DNA of 64,000 nucleotides from the NCBI RefSeq assembly GCF_000143825.1, contig NZ_CM000961.1, positions 2,191,448-2,255,447 of the forward strand, written 5' to 3'. Position 1 is the stretch's first letter; the number at the start of each line of letters is the position of its first letter. The position numbers and the translations under genes are program-made. Below are positions 8,479 through 16,861 of the stretch, piece by piece. The notes under the pieces are model-generated. The model did not search any database. It was given only the letters and a program-made list of their open reading frames with translations, and was not told the origin of the DNA. This stretch comes from Corynebacterium genitalium ATCC 33030 (GTDB taxonomy: Bacteria; Actinomycetota; Actinomycetes; Mycobacteriales; Mycobacteriaceae).

Positions 8479-9347
8479 TTCTTCTTGCCCTTTTTGTTGC
8501 GCTCCAAGTCGGCAGCGACATCGGGGACGTAACGGAACTCCTCGCGCGGTGGCCGCTCATAGTTGCTGGAGGCGGGCCGCTCCGGGATCTCAGGGAGGTC
8601 GAGTGCAACGTCCTCGTACGGGATCGAGGCCAGCAGATGCGAGATGACGTTGATGCGCGAGCGCTTCTTATCTTCGCTCTCCACCGTGTTCCACGGCGCC
8701 TCTGGGATGTCGGTGTGGACGAACATCTCGTCTTTCGCGCGGGAGTACTCCTCCCACTTCGTGATGGATTCCAGATCCATCGGTGACAGCTTCCACTGGC
8801 GCAACGGGTCTTCGCGGCGGGACTGGAAACGCGCAATCTGCTCTTCATCGGAGACAGAGAACCAGTACTTGCGCAGCAAGATCCCGTCCTCGACCAGCAG
8901 GCGTTCAAAGATCGGCGCCTGGTGGAGGAAACGGCGGTACTCGTCCGTCGTGCAGAAGCCCATCACGCGCTCAACACCGGCGCGGTTGTACCAGGAGCGG
9001 TCAAAGATGACGATCTCCCCAGCCGCAGGCAGGCGCTCAATGTAGCGCTGGAAGTACCACTGCGTCTGCTCGCGCTCCGTCGGCTTAGGCAATGCCTCAA
9101 TGCGGCACACCCGCGGGTTGAGGTACTGGGTAATGCGCTTGATCGCCGAGCCCTTGCCAGCGGCGTCGCGACCCTCCATCACGATGACGATACGGGCACC
9201 CGTGGCAACGACCCACTGCTGCAACTTCACCAGCTCGGCCTGGAGCCGCAGCAGCTCTTTCTCATAAGCCTTCTTCGACAGCTTCGGGGGCTTAGTGTAT
9301 TCCTCTGCTTTGGAATCTCGGGCTTCGGAATTGATGTCGGAACTCAT
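8475..9347 (-). CDS. ppk2: Polyphosphate kinase 2
   Basis: 290 aa, single-domain PPK2 of the class that converts ADP plus polyphosphate to ATP or GTP (or the reverse). It has Walker A VMEGRDAAGKGSAIKRIT, the PPK2 block ALPKPTEREQTQWYFQRYI, Walker B-like VIFDRSWYNRAGVERVMGF, and lid residues RFQSRREDPLRQWKLSP. The N-terminus is charged and probably disordered. C. glutamicum has two PPK2 paralogues; which one this matches cannot be decided here. It lies 78 bp downstream of the ABM-domain gene on the same strand. Confidence 0.93.
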   Translation of the reverse strand: MSSDINSEARDSKAEEYTKPPKLSKKAYEKELLRLQAELVKLQQWVVATGARIVIVMEGRDAAGKGSAIKRITQYLNPRVCRIEALPKPTEREQTQWYFQRYIERLPAAGEIVIFDRSWYNRAGVERVMGFCTTDEYRRFLHQAPIFERLLVEDGILLRKYWFSVSDEEQIARFQSRREDPLRQWKLSPMDLESITKWEEYSRAKDEMFVHTDIPEAPWNTVESEDKKRSRINVISHLLASIPYEDVALDLPEIPERPASSNYERPPREEFRYVPDVAADLERNKKGKKN

Positions 9348-9425
9348 GGGCTTTCACCGTAGTCCCGGCTGTGAGATACCTGACAAGCGGGGTCGCCCCG
9401 GCAGGCGGCGGGGTGATTCCCCCAG

Positions 9426-9749
9426 CTAGTTCACCTTGAACTCAGCCATCTCGTCCCACTCGGTCTTGCCTTCGATCAGGGTGTTGATGATCTCCGGGGT
9501 CTCCTCCAAAATCTTCGGGAACAGCTCCTGTGCGGCCTTGAAGTGGTCAGAGGTGACGTGGGCCTCGGCGGCATCGTCCTGGAACGCCTCGACGAGGATG
9601 TACTCGCCAGGCTGGTCGGTGTTGCGGTACCACTCGAAGAACAGGCATCCGGCCTCGTTGCGGGACGCATCAGTGAAGTCGGCGACCAGTTCGCGGAAGT
9701 TCTCGGTGTTTTCGGGCAAGGGCTTGAAACGGACATTGATGAGGATCAT
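9426..9749 (-). CDS. Antibiotic-biosynthesis-monooxygenase (ABM) domain protein, YgiN-like
   Basis: 107 aa dimeric alpha/beta-barrel type. MILINVRFKPLPENTENF, EAGCLFFEWYRN and HVTSDHFKAA are the standard blocks of the ABM/putative quinol monooxygenase group. The ATG at 9747-9749 gives the normal N-terminus; a longer frame adds eight residues without a binding site. The GGGA that would serve as Shine-Dalgarno lies inside the right arm of an 11-bp inverted repeat in the divergent promoter region shared with pxpA. The true substrate is unknown. Confidence 0.8.
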   Translation of the reverse strand: MILINVRFKPLPENTENFRELVADFTDASRNEAGCLFFEWYRNTDQPGEYILVEAFQDDAAEAHVTSDHFKAAQELFPKILEETPEIINTLIEGKTEWDEMAEFKVN

Positions 9750-9752
9750 GAG

Positions 9753-9783
9753 TCCCAGTGTAGAGCGGCTCACTACACTGGGA
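9753..9783. promoter_or_regulatory. Inverted repeat in the divergent ABM/pxpA promoter region (candidate operator)
   Basis: Perfect 11-bp inverted repeat TCCCAGTGTAG (9753-9763) and CTACACTGGGA (9773-9783), 9-nt spacer, half-site centres 20 bp apart. It lies between two divergent genes, so it cannot be a terminator. The spacing suits a dimeric regulator bound on one DNA face. It begins 4 bp before the ABM start codon and ends 37 bp before the pxpA start. No regulator gene is adjacent. Confidence 0.5.
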
Positions 9784-9820
9784 AGAACTACTTTCGACGA
9801 ACTGGAAAGCGTGGTGCACC

Positions 9821-10579
9821 GTGAGCGAGCACATCGACCTCAACGCCGACCTTGGCGAGACGACGGCGGGTAACCCCGTCGCCGACGACGCAGCCATGCT
9901 GGAGATGGTCTCCAGCGCCAACGTGGCTACAGGTTTCCACGCGGGTGATCCGCATTCCATTAAAGGGACGCTTGTCGACGCGAAAAGAAGCAACGTGACC
10001 GTCGGCGCCCACATCGCCTACAAGGACCCGGCCGGTTTCGGACGTCGTTTCATCGACTACGACCCAGCCGAGCTGGCTGACGAGACTTTGTACCAAATTG
10101 GCGCTCTTGACGCACTGGCCCGTGCGCAGGGATTGGAGGTCCGTTACGTCAAGCCGCACGGTGCGCTGTACAACACCATCGTTCACCACGACAAGCACGC
10201 CCAAGCCGTGATCGACGGCATCAAAGCCTTTGGGGATCTCCCAGTCATGCTTCTGCCTGGCGGCGCCGCGGTGGACATCGCAGAAAAGGCTGGCCTGCGG
10301 GTGATCCGTGAAGCCTTCGCGGACCGCGGGTACAACCCGGACGGCACTTTGGTCTCCCGCCGCGAACCGAACGCTGTGATGACGGACGCCCAACAGGTGG
10401 CTGAGCGCGTGTTGCAGGTCGCCTCAACCGGTGCCGTCACTGCCATCGACGGCAGTATCGTCGACGTTGCTGCGGAATCGGTGTGCGTGCACGGCGACTC
10501 CCCCGGCTCTGTTGAGTTGACCCGCAGCGTTGTGGCGAAGCTGCAGGACGAAGGCATTGAGATCAGGAGCTTCCTGTGA
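9821..10579 (+). CDS. pxpA: 5-oxoprolinase subunit A (LamB/YcsF family)
   Basis: 252 aa, the normal size. HIDLNADLGETTAGN at the N-terminus, ATGFHAGDPHSIKGT and VKPHGALYNTI are signature blocks of the LamB/YcsF polysaccharide-deacetylase-like fold. PxpA works with PxpB and PxpC to cleave 5-oxoproline (pyroglutamate) to glutamate using ATP. The GTG start at 9821 is used because the protein begins immediately at the conserved segment. The stop overlaps the next GTG start (GTGA), indicating translational coupling to the PxpB-PxpC fusion. Confidence 0.93.
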   Translation: MSEHIDLNADLGETTAGNPVADDAAMLEMVSSANVATGFHAGDPHSIKGTLVDAKRSNVTVGAHIAYKDPAGFGRRFIDYDPAELADETLYQIGALDALARAQGLEVRYVKPHGALYNTIVHHDKHAQAVIDGIKAFGDLPVMLLPGGAAVDIAEKAGLRVIREAFADRGYNPDGTLVSRREPNAVMTDAQQVAERVLQVASTGAVTAIDGSIVDVAAESVCVHGDSPGSVELTRSVVAKLQDEGIEIRSFL

Positions 10580-12129
10580 GCGGCACCATCAAACGCGACA
10601 TCAAGCGCGTGGGCACGCGCGGACTCATGGTCGACCTAGACAGCCTCGAACAGGTCATGGATCTCTACGCGGCCTTAAGCACCGAGCCTCTCGAGCGCCA
10701 AACCGACGTCATCGCCGGCGCCCGCACCGTGCTGGTCACCTTTGATTCCACCTCAGCGGCTACAGCAGCAGCCGAATTCCTCCGCGACTTCGAACCCGAG
10801 GCGGCAGGAAGCAAGGAATCCCGCGAGATCGAAATTGAGGTTTGCTACGACGGCGCAGACCTCGACGAACTAGCTGAACACCTGGGCAAGACCCGCGACG
10901 AACTCATCGAATGGCACACGTCCACCGTGTGGAAGGCCGGGTTTGGCGGATTCGCTCCCGGATTCACCTACTGCGTCCCTGAAAACGAGGCAGACGCACT
11001 CGACGTGCCACGCCGCTCATCCCCCCGTACTGAGGTCCCAGCCGGCGCCGTCGCATTGGCTGGTGACTTCTCCGCCGTTTACCCGCGCACCTCACCAGGC
11101 GGGTGGCAGCTCATCGGCACGACCACGACACCGATGTGGGACTCCACCGCTAAGCCTCCGGCGTTGGTCAGCCCTGGGGATACGGTGCGCTATGTCAGCG
11201 TCGAAAAGCTTGCGCACGAGCAAGAGACCAGCCACTTCGAGCTGGACACTCCCCCACGCATGCCGCTGTTCACTGTGGACGACGCTGGACTGCAGACGCT
11301 CTACCAGGACCTGGGCAGGCAAGGCAACGGCAGCCTCGGCGTGACCACGTCCGGATCGTCGGACCGTGCGTCCGCGCGCATCGCGAACGACGTGGTGGGC
11401 AACAAGCGCAACGCGACTCTCCTGGAAAACATCGGCGGGCTGACTATGACGGCACTGACGGAAACCGTCGTGTGCGTCACCGGTGCCGACACCGACGTGT
11501 TCGTGGGCCAGAGGTCGTTCCCACTCGCCACCCCGATCATTGTGCCGGCCGGTGCGCAGCTCGTTGTCGCCCCACCCCGGGTGGGCATGCGCTCTTATAT
11601 CGCTGTGCGCGGCGGGCTCATCGCCGATACCGAGTTGGATTCCGCCGCGACCGACCTGCTCTCCGGGCTCGGCCCCGCACCGATCCAGGCTGGCGACACC
11701 GTTTCCGTGTCGCTGAAGAAGCCGGACACTGCGAACGCCCTGTTGTCCAACCCACTGCGCGTCACCGCTGACACCGCGACCGTGCGCTGCGTGCTCGGCC
11801 CGCGCGATGACTGGTTCAGCACAGATGAAGTCGAGCGTTTCTTTGACACGACTTTCACGGTGACCGGCGAATCCAACCGCGTCGGCGTGCGCCTAGAAAC
11901 AGACGAACCGCTGCAGCGTGATCGCAGTGGCGAACTTCCCTCAGAAGGCATGGTGGCCGGCAGCGTGCAAATCCCGCCCAGCGGCCAGCCCGTCGTGTTC
12001 CTGCGTGACCACGCAGTGACCGGTGGCTATCCCGTCATTGCCACCGTGATCAGTGAAGACGTCGACATTGCCGCGCAACTTTCCCCTGGCTCCACCATCC
12101 GCTTCGAACGATACAGCGAAAGAGATTAA
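10576..12129 (+). CDS. pxpBC: 5-oxoprolinase subunits B and C fused (KipI-KipA type)
   Basis: 517 aa. Residues 1 to about 215 are the PxpB/KipI domain (allophanate hydrolase subunit 1 fold: GTRGLMVDLDSLEQ, WKAGFGGFAPGFTYC, SPRTEVPAGAVALAG, TSPGGWQLIGTT). From about residue 225 to the end is PxpC/KipA (biotin-dependent carboxyltransferase-like: PLFTVDDAGLQTLYQDLGRQG, YIAVRGGL, RVGVRLETDE, PSEGMVAGSVQIPPSGQPV). In Bacillus these are separate proteins; the fusion is common in actinobacteria. It is coupled to pxpA by a 4-nt overlap and followed 5 bp later by a biotin carboxylase gene. Confidence 0.92.
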   Translation: MSGTIKRDIKRVGTRGLMVDLDSLEQVMDLYAALSTEPLERQTDVIAGARTVLVTFDSTSAATAAAEFLRDFEPEAAGSKESREIEIEVCYDGADLDELAEHLGKTRDELIEWHTSTVWKAGFGGFAPGFTYCVPENEADALDVPRRSSPRTEVPAGAVALAGDFSAVYPRTSPGGWQLIGTTTTPMWDSTAKPPALVSPGDTVRYVSVEKLAHEQETSHFELDTPPRMPLFTVDDAGLQTLYQDLGRQGNGSLGVTTSGSSDRASARIANDVVGNKRNATLLENIGGLTMTALTETVVCVTGADTDVFVGQRSFPLATPIIVPAGAQLVVAPPRVGMRSYIAVRGGLIADTELDSAATDLLSGLGPAPIQAGDTVSVSLKKPDTANALLSNPLRVTADTATVRCVLGPRDDWFSTDEVERFFDTTFTVTGESNRVGVRLETDEPLQRDRSGELPSEGMVAGSVQIPPSGQPVVFLRDHAVTGGYPVIATVISEDVDIAAQLSPGSTIRFERYSERD

Positions 12130-12134
12130 CTACC

Positions 12135-13886
12135 ATGACCACTCCTGCACCTCAGACATCCTTGAAAGCGGTGCTCATTGCCAACCGTGGGGAGATCGCG
12201 GTCCGCATCGCCCGCGCGGCGCGCGACCTGGGCATCCGATCCATCGCGGTCTATTCCGACGCTGACACCGGCGCGCTGCACACGCTCGTTGCCGACGAGG
12301 CCTACCGCCTGCCCGGCAATAGCGCTTCCGAGACGTACATGAACGTCCCGGCACTGATCTCCCTGGCGCATAAAGTTGGAGCAGACTGCATCCACCCCGG
12401 TTACGGCTTCCTGTCGGAGAACTCTGACTTCGCCCGTGCAGTTGTTGACGCTGGCCTGACTTGGATTGGCCCCACTCCCGAGTCGATCGAGCTGCTCGGT
12501 GACAAGATCGCCGCCCGCCGCGTCGCCGTGGAGGTTGGAGCGCCGCTGGCCCCTGGCACCGAAGATCCGATCGGCGACTGGGAGGAGGCCCGCGCCTTCG
12601 CGGAAGAACACGGCATGCCGATTGCGATTAAGGCCGCTTACGGTGGTGGTGGACGCGGTTTGAAGGTCGTCCACGACGAGGCTGACATCGAGGACGCTTT
12701 CGCATCTGCCGGCCGCGAAGCCAAGGAAGCTTTCGGCCGTGCGGAATGCTACGTGGAGAAGTTTCTCACCCACCCGCGCCACGTTGAAGCTCAGGTGCTT
12801 GCCGACACCCACGGCAACGTCGCAGTGCTAGGAACCCGAGACTGCTCGACGCAACGCCGGTTCCAGAAACTCATCGAGGAAGCCCCCGCACCCTTCCTCA
12901 CCGACGAGCAGCGCGCCGGCATCGAGGACGGTGCCCGCGAGATCTGTCGCGCAGCGAACTACGTGGGTGCCGGAACCGTCGAATATATCGTTTCCGAAGA
13001 TGGCACCGTGTCATTCCTGGAGGTGAACACCCGCGTGCAGGTGGAGCATCCCGTCACAGAGGTGGTCACGGGCGTGGACATCATCGCTGAGCAGTTCCGC
13101 ATCGCTGACGGCCAGGAGCTGTCCTTCGGTGGGGACCCGGAGATCACCACGCACGCCTTCGAGTTCCGCATCAACGCCGAGGACGTCACCAACGGTTTCG
13201 CACCTGCGCCGGGCTCCGTCACGCGTTTCGACGTCCCCACCGGCCCCGGCATTCGCGTCGACTCTGGGGTGCGGACAGGCAGTGAGATCCCCGCCTACTA
13301 CGACTCGCTGATGGCCAAGCTGATTGTCACCGGCCCGAACCGCGACGCGGCTCTGGCGCGCTCCCGCCAAGCCCTGAAGGAATTCACCATTGAGGGAGTG
13401 CGCACAGTGTTGCCGTTCCACCGCGACATGGTGGATACTCCGGAGCTCAACGGCGATTCTCTGGATATCTACACCGACTGGGTGGACGGCAATTACTCCC
13501 CCAGCGCCAACCACGAAACGGCCGATATCGAGCACATTTACGACGAGCGGGAGACCGTCGTCATCGAAATCGACGGGCGCCTGCACCAGATCGGCTTCCC
13601 CCGCAGCTTGCTCCGCGGCGGCGTCACTGGCGAGTCACCTTCTTCCGCCGCGGAGAATACTGCTGGTAGCGGCGGTGAAGGGGCTGTGACGGTGAAGTAC
13701 GAGTCGACCATCGTGAAGTGGATGGTCAGCGACGGCGACACCGTGGAAAAGGATCAGCCGCTGGCCACCGTCGAGGCCATGAAGATGGAATCCACCATCA
13801 AATCCCCGACCGCCGGCACGATCTCGCTCTCCGCGTCGGAGAAGGACCGTGTGAAGGCGGGAACGACGATCGCAACGATCGCCTAA
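12135..13886 (+). CDS. Biotin carboxylase fused to biotin carboxyl carrier domain (Pxp-associated)
   Basis: 583 aa. The biotin carboxylase domain covers about residues 10-455: KAVLIANRGEIAVRIARAA, HPGYGFLSEN, the ATP-grasp glycine loop KAAYGGGGRG, and EVNTRVQVEHPVTE. A linker of about 60 residues follows, then a biotinyl domain whose carrier lysine sits in TVEAMKMEST. It resembles the AccBC/AccA3 alpha-subunits of acyl-CoA carboxylases. However, it sits 5 bp after pxpBC with no acyl-CoA carboxylase beta-subunit nearby, so it is probably a dedicated partner of the PxpC carboxyltransferase-like domain rather than the main acetyl-CoA carboxylase subunit. Confidence 0.88.
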   Translation: MTTPAPQTSLKAVLIANRGEIAVRIARAARDLGIRSIAVYSDADTGALHTLVADEAYRLPGNSASETYMNVPALISLAHKVGADCIHPGYGFLSENSDFARAVVDAGLTWIGPTPESIELLGDKIAARRVAVEVGAPLAPGTEDPIGDWEEARAFAEEHGMPIAIKAAYGGGGRGLKVVHDEADIEDAFASAGREAKEAFGRAECYVEKFLTHPRHVEAQVLADTHGNVAVLGTRDCSTQRRFQKLIEEAPAPFLTDEQRAGIEDGAREICRAANYVGAGTVEYIVSEDGTVSFLEVNTRVQVEHPVTEVVTGVDIIAEQFRIADGQELSFGGDPEITTHAFEFRINAEDVTNGFAPAPGSVTRFDVPTGPGIRVDSGVRTGSEIPAYYDSLMAKLIVTGPNRDAALARSRQALKEFTIEGVRTVLPFHRDMVDTPELNGDSLDIYTDWVDGNYSPSANHETADIEHIYDERETVVIEIDGRLHQIGFPRSLLRGGVTGESPSSAAENTAGSGGEGAVTVKYESTIVKWMVSDGDTVEKDQPLATVEAMKMESTIKSPTAGTISLSASEKDRVKAGTTIATIA

Positions 13887-13893
13887 GCCCTCT

Positions 13894-14673
13894 TTACGGA
13901 ACCTGGTAGGACCGGTCCGGAATATCAGTGATGAGCATCTTGCCCGGGGCATGGCAGATGGCCAGCTCCGGCTTGGAACTCATCACGACGGACTGCGGAG
14001 TCACGCCGCAACCCCAGAACACTGGGATAGTGCCGGCGGGGATGTCCACGGGGTCACCGAAATCGGGTGCCCCAAGATCCTTAATGCCGATCGCCGCCGG
14101 GTCGCCGACATGGATCGGCGCACCATGCACCGCTGGATAGCGCGAAGTGACCCGCACAGCGTCCGCGACGCGGTTAACAGGGATCGGGCGCATAGACACC
14201 ACCATCGGCCCGCCGAAGACCCCAGCTGGCTCCGTCTCGAGGGTGGTTAGGTACATGGGCACATTGCGCCCCTGCTCAATATGCGCGACTGGAATTCCCT
14301 CGGCAATGAGGGCGTCTTCGAATGTGAATGAGCAGCCGATGAGAAATGCCACCGTGGAGTCGGTCCAGTAGCCGGTGGCGTCGGTGATTTCGTCGATAAG
14401 CACACCGTGCTTGTAGATCCTGTACGCCGGAATATCCTTGCGAATGTCGCCGCCGGCCATGAGCTCGGAATTAAGTTGGCCTGCCTCGAGAACGCCGAGC
14501 ACCGGGCACGGCTTCGGGTTGCGCTGAGCGAACAGCAAGAAGTCGAAAGCGTACTTCTGGTCAACCGCAATAAGGTTCGCCTGCGCGTAGCCGGGCGCCC
14601 ACCCCGCGGTGGTGCCCACGTCGTGGGTGCGGAAGTAGTCCCGCGCGCGGGCGGGATCCTTTTCTACGCCCAC
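13894..14673 (-). CDS. DUF1445 family protein (YcsI-like, putative hydro-lyase/D-glutamate cyclase family)
   Basis: 259 aa. TTAGWAPGYAQANL, YAFDFLLFAQRNPKPCPVLGV, NVPMYLTTLETEPAGVFGGPMVVSMRP and VFWGCGVTPQSV are the typical DUF1445 blocks. A mammalian homologue is a D-glutamate cyclase forming 5-oxo-D-proline, which fits the pyroglutamate context. The GTG at 14671-14673 is chosen because it gives the family length and starts just before the conserved region. It overlaps the 3' end of the upstream transporter gene by 10 bp. The long upstream extension of the frame is antisense-like sequence inside that transporter. It converges on the biotin carboxylase gene, 7 bp away. Confidence 0.85.
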   Translation of the reverse strand: MGVEKDPARARDYFRTHDVGTTAGWAPGYAQANLIAVDQKYAFDFLLFAQRNPKPCPVLGVLEAGQLNSELMAGGDIRKDIPAYRIYKHGVLIDEITDATGYWTDSTVAFLIGCSFTFEDALIAEGIPVAHIEQGRNVPMYLTTLETEPAGVFGGPMVVSMRPIPVNRVADAVRVTSRYPAVHGAPIHVGDPAAIGIKDLGAPDFGDPVDIPAGTIPVFWGCGVTPQSVVMSSKPELAICHAPGKMLITDIPDRSYQVP

Positions 14674-15911
14674 AGTGCTGCCAATCCGGAGAGTGAGCGG
14701 AAGCCCATGCAGAAGGTTCCTGCGAGCACAATCACTCCTATGACCTTCATCCACACCGGGTAGTTGTATCCCTTGAGTAGATCCTTGCGGAACAGCGCGG
14801 CCCACATGACCACGGCAAAACCGATCGGCAGGATAAGCCCGTTGAAGGCACCAGCGAAGATGAGCAGTTTCTGCGGCGCAGTGCCAAGGAGGAGGAACAG
14901 GATCGTGCATACCACGATGAACGCCACCGTGAGCCAGTTGCGCAGCTTCACATCTGTCTTCTGCGTGGTCACGAATGTCAGCGAAGTGTAGGACGCACCG
15001 ATCACCGACGACAGGCCCGCCGCCCACAGCACCAGACCGAAGGCACGAAGCCCGAACTCTCCGGCGGCCTGGTAGAAAGCATCGGCGGCCGTATTGTCCT
15101 TGGATAGCACCACGCCGGTAGCAACCACGCCGAGCACCGCGAGGAAGAGAAGCACACGCATGATGCCGATCACCACGATGCCCAGCACAGATGCATTCGA
15201 AATATTCTTGATATTCTCCACACCGGTCTGGCCCGAATCAATGATGCGGTGGACACCGGCGAAGGTGATGTAGCCGCCGACCGAGCCGCCGATTAGCGTG
15301 ACGATGACTGCAAAGTCCACTTGCTCGGGGAGGACCGTCTGCTTCAACGCATCTCCGACGGGCGGCTGGGAGACAATAGCGACGTACAGCATGAGCAGGA
15401 TCATGATCGCGCCGAGGCCCACAACAATGCGGTCCAGCGCAACACCTGCGCGTTTGGACAGGAAGATCAATACGGCGATCACCGCTGAGATCCCGCCGCC
15501 GATCTTCGGGTCAAGGCCGAGCATGGCATTCATTCCCAGCCCTGCACCGGCGATGTTGCCGATATTGAAGATCATGCCGCCTGCGAAGACCAGTAACGAC
15601 ATCACCCATCCCAGCCCAGGAATCACCGAGTTGCCGAGCTCGTTAGCACGCAGCCCCGAGATACCGAGCACGCGCCACACATTCAGCTGGATCGCGATAT
15701 CCACGAGAATGGAGATGAGAATCGCGAACGCGAAAGCAGCGCCCAACCGGACGGTGAACACACTGGTCTGGGTGAGAAAGCCCGGGCCGATCGAGCTGGT
15801 CGCCATGAGGAACACAGCGCCGATAACGGAGCCGACGCCCTTGGGCGCCTCCACTTTTCCGTTATTAGAGGTCTCAACCTCTGCCTTGGTGGAGCCGTCC
15901 TGAGTAGTCAT
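14664..15911 (-). CDS. NRAMP-like transporter without the metal-binding residues (YcsG-like)
   Basis: 415 aa with about 11 hydrophobic helices. The overall fold matches NRAMP/LeuT transporters. The TM1 motif DPGN that ligates divalent metals is replaced by a SIGPGF segment, and the TM6 MPH motif by GGSVGGYITFAG. A divalent-metal role is therefore unlikely. In Bacillus subtilis the equivalent gene ycsG lies in ycsFGI-kipIA, so import of 5-oxoproline or a related organic substrate is the better guess. The N-terminal 25 residues are polar. RBS AGGAAAGGAGG precedes the ATG. It is divergent from the TraB/GumN gene. Confidence 0.85.
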   Translation of the reverse strand: MTTQDGSTKAEVETSNNGKVEAPKGVGSVIGAVFLMATSSIGPGFLTQTSVFTVRLGAAFAFAILISILVDIAIQLNVWRVLGISGLRANELGNSVIPGLGWVMSLLVFAGGMIFNIGNIAGAGLGMNAMLGLDPKIGGGISAVIAVLIFLSKRAGVALDRIVVGLGAIMILLMLYVAIVSQPPVGDALKQTVLPEQVDFAVIVTLIGGSVGGYITFAGVHRIIDSGQTGVENIKNISNASVLGIVVIGIMRVLLFLAVLGVVATGVVLSKDNTAADAFYQAAGEFGLRAFGLVLWAAGLSSVIGASYTSLTFVTTQKTDVKLRNWLTVAFIVVCTILFLLLGTAPQKLLIFAGAFNGLILPIGFAVVMWAALFRKDLLKGYNYPVWMKVIGVIVLAGTFCMGFRSLSGLAALWA

Positions 15912-16015
15912 CGGGCCCTCCTTTCCTAGGGAGAAAATTTTGCGATTAGTTTAAGGCGTGAACCTACCCTTGCGGACCCGAATGCCGGGAATCGGGGTCC
16001 GCTACCCTCAATCTC

Positions 16016-16831
16016 ATGAGCTCATCCACACCGTTCGCTGATTCTCTCTTCTGGTCGCTCAGGTCACCGGAGGGAAAAGAATCCTTTCTCTTCGGAACCC
16101 TCCACGTCATCGACGACACGAAGATCGCGTTGCCGGTGAGCGAGCTCGAACAGATCCTCAAGAGCAAAGAGGCACTGTTCGTTGAGATCAACCCCCACGA
16201 CCTTGATGATCTGCGGGAGCAGGGGCTCGAACAACTCGGCAGCGAAACTGAGATGAGCCAGAAAACTGCATCCGAAACCCTTTCCCCGGAGGACTTAGAG
16301 CGGCTTCGGAATGTGTTGAACGCGTCCCCGCGACTTTCACCAATGAAAGATCACCTTGAGCACTTACCCGTTGGTTCACTTGCGCAGCTGGTCAGAGTGG
16401 AAACCCAGCTGCGCTCAGAGCTTTTCGACCAGAGCACGTTCGAGCCTGAAACTCACTTCGTCGACGTTGCAATGAAGGAAGAGATTCCGGTTGAATCCCT
16501 TGAACGTGTTGAAGAGCAGTTTGCACACATGCACGAAAACGAGGACCTCGCGGAAGCGTTAGACGAGTACTACGCGGACGACGCATTCGACATGTTTGAG
16601 CGTTATGTAGAGCAAAACTTGCTACTGGTTCGGGACAAGGACCTGAACTCGCCCGCCATGGTTGAGCGCAATCGTACTCTGGCCAGCAAGCTGGATCACG
16701 TGCTGCGCGACAAAGAGGGGTTGGTTCTCGTCGGCGCTGCCCACCTACCTCTCGACCACGGCGTGTTGGCGGGCCTGTCGCGCGAGGGATGGACAGTGCG
16801 AAAGGTCGAGCTGCCCGTCGAGCGACGCTAA
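16016..16831 (+). CDS. TraB/GumN family protein
   Basis: 271 aa. The N-terminus FLFGTLHVIDD and the C-terminus LVLVGAAHLPLDHGVLAGLSREGWTVRKVEL are the two halves of the TraB/GumN (Tiki-like) fold, where the GTxH and GxxH histidines form the putative metalloprotease site. No signal peptide or transmembrane segment is seen, so it is probably cytoplasmic, unlike secreted GumN proteins. The middle is acidic and helical. It converges on the ABC-F gene with a 30-bp gap. Biological role unknown. Confidence 0.78.
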   Translation: MSSSTPFADSLFWSLRSPEGKESFLFGTLHVIDDTKIALPVSELEQILKSKEALFVEINPHDLDDLREQGLEQLGSETEMSQKTASETLSPEDLERLRNVLNASPRLSPMKDHLEHLPVGSLAQLVRVETQLRSELFDQSTFEPETHFVDVAMKEEIPVESLERVEEQFAHMHENEDLAEALDEYYADDAFDMFERYVEQNLLLVRDKDLNSPAMVERNRTLASKLDHVLRDKEGLVLVGAAHLPLDHGVLAGLSREGWTVRKVELPVERR

Positions 16832-16861
16832 GTCAGCGCGTTCTCGACAACGTTGAGAGCT

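Noticed and set aside
9390-9424. G/C-rich hairpin between the ABM gene and ppk2
   Set aside because: Pairing is irregular and no T-run follows in either direction, so I do not call a terminator.
12135-13886. Main acetyl-CoA carboxylase alpha-subunit (accBC)
   Set aside because: The domain order fits, but the position in the pxp operon and sequence differences from C. glutamicum AccBC as I recall it favour a dedicated paralogue.
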